DNA of 29,906 nt from a virus. This document shows, one piece after another, positions 28,560 to 29,906 of the stretch; position 1 is the first letter of the stretch; each line of letters starts with the position of its first letter. The DNA lies in the IMG/VR virus record IMGVR_UViG_3300045972_000799, positions 1 through 29,906 of that record; one strand, written 5' to 3'. Under the pieces are notes generated by a model. It was given only the letters and a program-made list of their open reading frames with translations. It did not search any database and was not told the DNA's origin. Both the position numbers and the translations under genes were made by a program.

Positions 28560-29906
28560 TTATTTCCCTACAATTGCCTTGTAGATGTCATTCCCATTGG
28601 CAAACAACAACAAAGCGATAAGTAGAAAGAAACCAACCATTTGAGCATTCTCTAAGAACTTGTCACTTGGTTTTCTGCCGCTAATCATTTCGTATAACAA
28701 AAACACCACATGGCCACCATCAAGTGCTGGAATAGGCAATAAATTCATTACTCCTAGCATTATCGACAACAAAGCGGTAATATTCCAGAACACTTCCCAG
28801 CTCCAACTGCTTGGGAAAATGTTAAAAATTGCTGCAAATCCACCCACCCCTTTATAAGCACCTGTGTCTGGATTGAAAATCAATTTTAACTGTTTTCCAT
28901 AACCCATTAGCTGGTCTTTTCCTTTTTCGAGTCCTACAGGTATTGATTCAATAAAGCTATAGTTTTCTTTGCTAAATTTATAATAGCCTAATTTCTCCAG
29001 GTTATCCTCTGTCAAAGATCCCAAACCAACACCTAATTTGCCTTCGTTATTGACTTCAACCGTAATAGGAGTTTCTTTTAGATTTCTTAAAACTACAGCA
29101 GGTATTTTTTTGCCTTTATTGGACTTTAAAACGACAGCGGCTTGATCAAAATATTTTATAGGAGTTCCATTTAAAGAAACAATCATATCTTTTGGTTTTA
29201 AAACTTCTTTATTTTTAGAAGTATCAGAAAGCGCGCCCACTACAAAAGGCATTCTTAAAGTAATCACCCCTTTTTTATCGGAATCTAAAAATTTACCAAT
29301 AAAATTTACGGGCATATTGATTGTCATTTCCTCGCCATTTCTTTTAACAAGGACAACTTTTGAGGTTAAAATATCCATAGATACTGAGGGAACAAATCGT
29401 TCTACTTTTTTACCATCAATCGATACAATTTGATCTCCAGTTTTGATTCCTGCATTTTCTACGACAGGACTAGTAACCCAAATACCATCATTTAAAGAGC
29501 TGTTATCAATATAATTATCACCATAGCTAAATGCCATTCCTATATAAATGATAAACGCTAAGATAAAGTTAACGGTAACACCGCCCAACATAATAATCAA
29601 ACGTTGCCAAGCAGGTTTAGAACGAAATTCCCAAGGTTGTGGAGGCAAAGCCATTTGTTCCTTGTCCATACTTTCGTCAATCATCCCTGATATTTTTACA
29701 TAGCCACCCAAAGGCAACCAACCAATTCCATACTCGGTTTCGCCAATTTTCTTTTTGAACAAAGAATATTTGACGTCAAAAAACAAGTAGAATTTTTCTA
29801 CTCTAGTTTTAAATATTTTGGAAGGAATAAAATGTCCTAATTCGTGTAGTATAATTAGTAATGATAAGCTCAATAAAAATTGAGAAAGCTTGATAACTAT
29901 TTCCAT
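28560..29906 (-). CDS. rseP: RIP metalloprotease RseP (site-2 protease)
   Basis: Complete 448-residue chromosomal gene; the ATG is the last three bases of the window. It cleaves transmembrane substrates such as anti-sigma factors during envelope stress. Seen: membrane helix with the zinc-binding HELGH at residues 21-25; a second membrane helix near MLGGVTVNFILAFIIYIGM; PDZ-type region (SPVVENAGIKTGDQIVSIDG) and a second one (KPKDMIVSLNGTPIKYF); and the C-terminal zinc ligand in NLLPIPALDGGH (Asp396) before a final membrane helix. Length and layout match Flavobacteriaceae RseP. It is the host gene that marks the prophage right flank. Confidence 0.97.
   Translation of the reverse strand: MEIVIKLSQFLLSLSLLIILHELGHFIPSKIFKTRVEKFYLFFDVKYSLFKKKIGETEYGIGWLPLGGYVKISGMIDESMDKEQMALPPQPWEFRSKPAWQRLIIMLGGVTVNFILAFIIYIGMAFSYGDNYIDNSSLNDGIWVTSPVVENAGIKTGDQIVSIDGKKVERFVPSVSMDILTSKVVLVKRNGEEMTINMPVNFIGKFLDSDKKGVITLRMPFVVGALSDTSKNKEVLKPKDMIVSLNGTPIKYFDQAAVVLKSNKGKKIPAVVLRNLKETPITVEVNNEGKLGVGLGSLTEDNLEKLGYYKFSKENYSFIESIPVGLEKGKDQLMGYGKQLKLIFNPDTGAYKGVGGFAAIFNIFPSSWSWEVFWNITALLSIMLGVMNLLPIPALDGGHVVFLLYEMISGRKPSDKFLENAQMVGFFLLIALLLFANGNDIYKAIVGK

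Overview
The window is most of a temperate tailed phage (prophage) integrated in an AT-rich Bacteroidetes chromosome, most likely Flavobacterium or a close relative. The host call rests on three things. TAnnTTTG-type -7 promoter elements recur throughout. Shine-Dalgarno sequences are scarce and leaders are A-rich. The right edge carries chromosomal tRNA-Asn and a full-length RseP-type site-2 protease. The left end of the prophage, including part of the first gene, lies outside the window.

Region 1 (1-2100) is a diversity-generating retroelement (DGR). Two tandem C-type-lectin-like target genes each hold a variable repeat (VR1 101-180, VR2 484-563). A template repeat (TR, 673-752) follows, then a DGR-type reverse transcriptase (855-1817), and a 98-residue accessory candidate overlaps the RT end. 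Of the 60 non-adenine TR positions only one differs from the VRs, while 13 and 14 of its 20 adenines are substituted. This is the adenine-mutagenesis signature of an active or recently active element.

Region 2 (2131-7235) has two different ParB-like/DNA-methyltransferase fusion genes. Between them lie a small gene flanked by long inverted repeats, a ribbon-helix-helix protein, and a poorly resolved pair of overlapping reading frames. A palindromic operator, AGTAATA-N5-TATTACT, precedes genes at 5292, 5781 and 17155, next to TAnnTTTG promoters.

Region 3 (7219-26782) is the morphogenesis and lysis block, almost wholly on the + strand and tightly overlapping. It runs: terminase small and large subunits, neck and tail genes, tail tip, tape measure, a small Cys-rich protein, a short HTH gene, a minus-strand membrane protein, prohead protease-scaffold fusion, major capsid, a tail/head structural protein with a strong candidate -1 programmed frameshift, portal, head-tail connector, fibre genes with a collagen-like segment, holin, Cys-type GH24 endolysin and a 54-residue small protein. 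Head genes come after tail genes, which is not the usual siphophage order.

Region 4 (26807-29906) has a terminator, a minus-strand tyrosine integrase with a non-canonical box II, then tRNA-Asn with its own terminator and promoter, then rseP. Phage DNA abuts the 3' side of the tRNA, as expected for integration at a tRNA gene.
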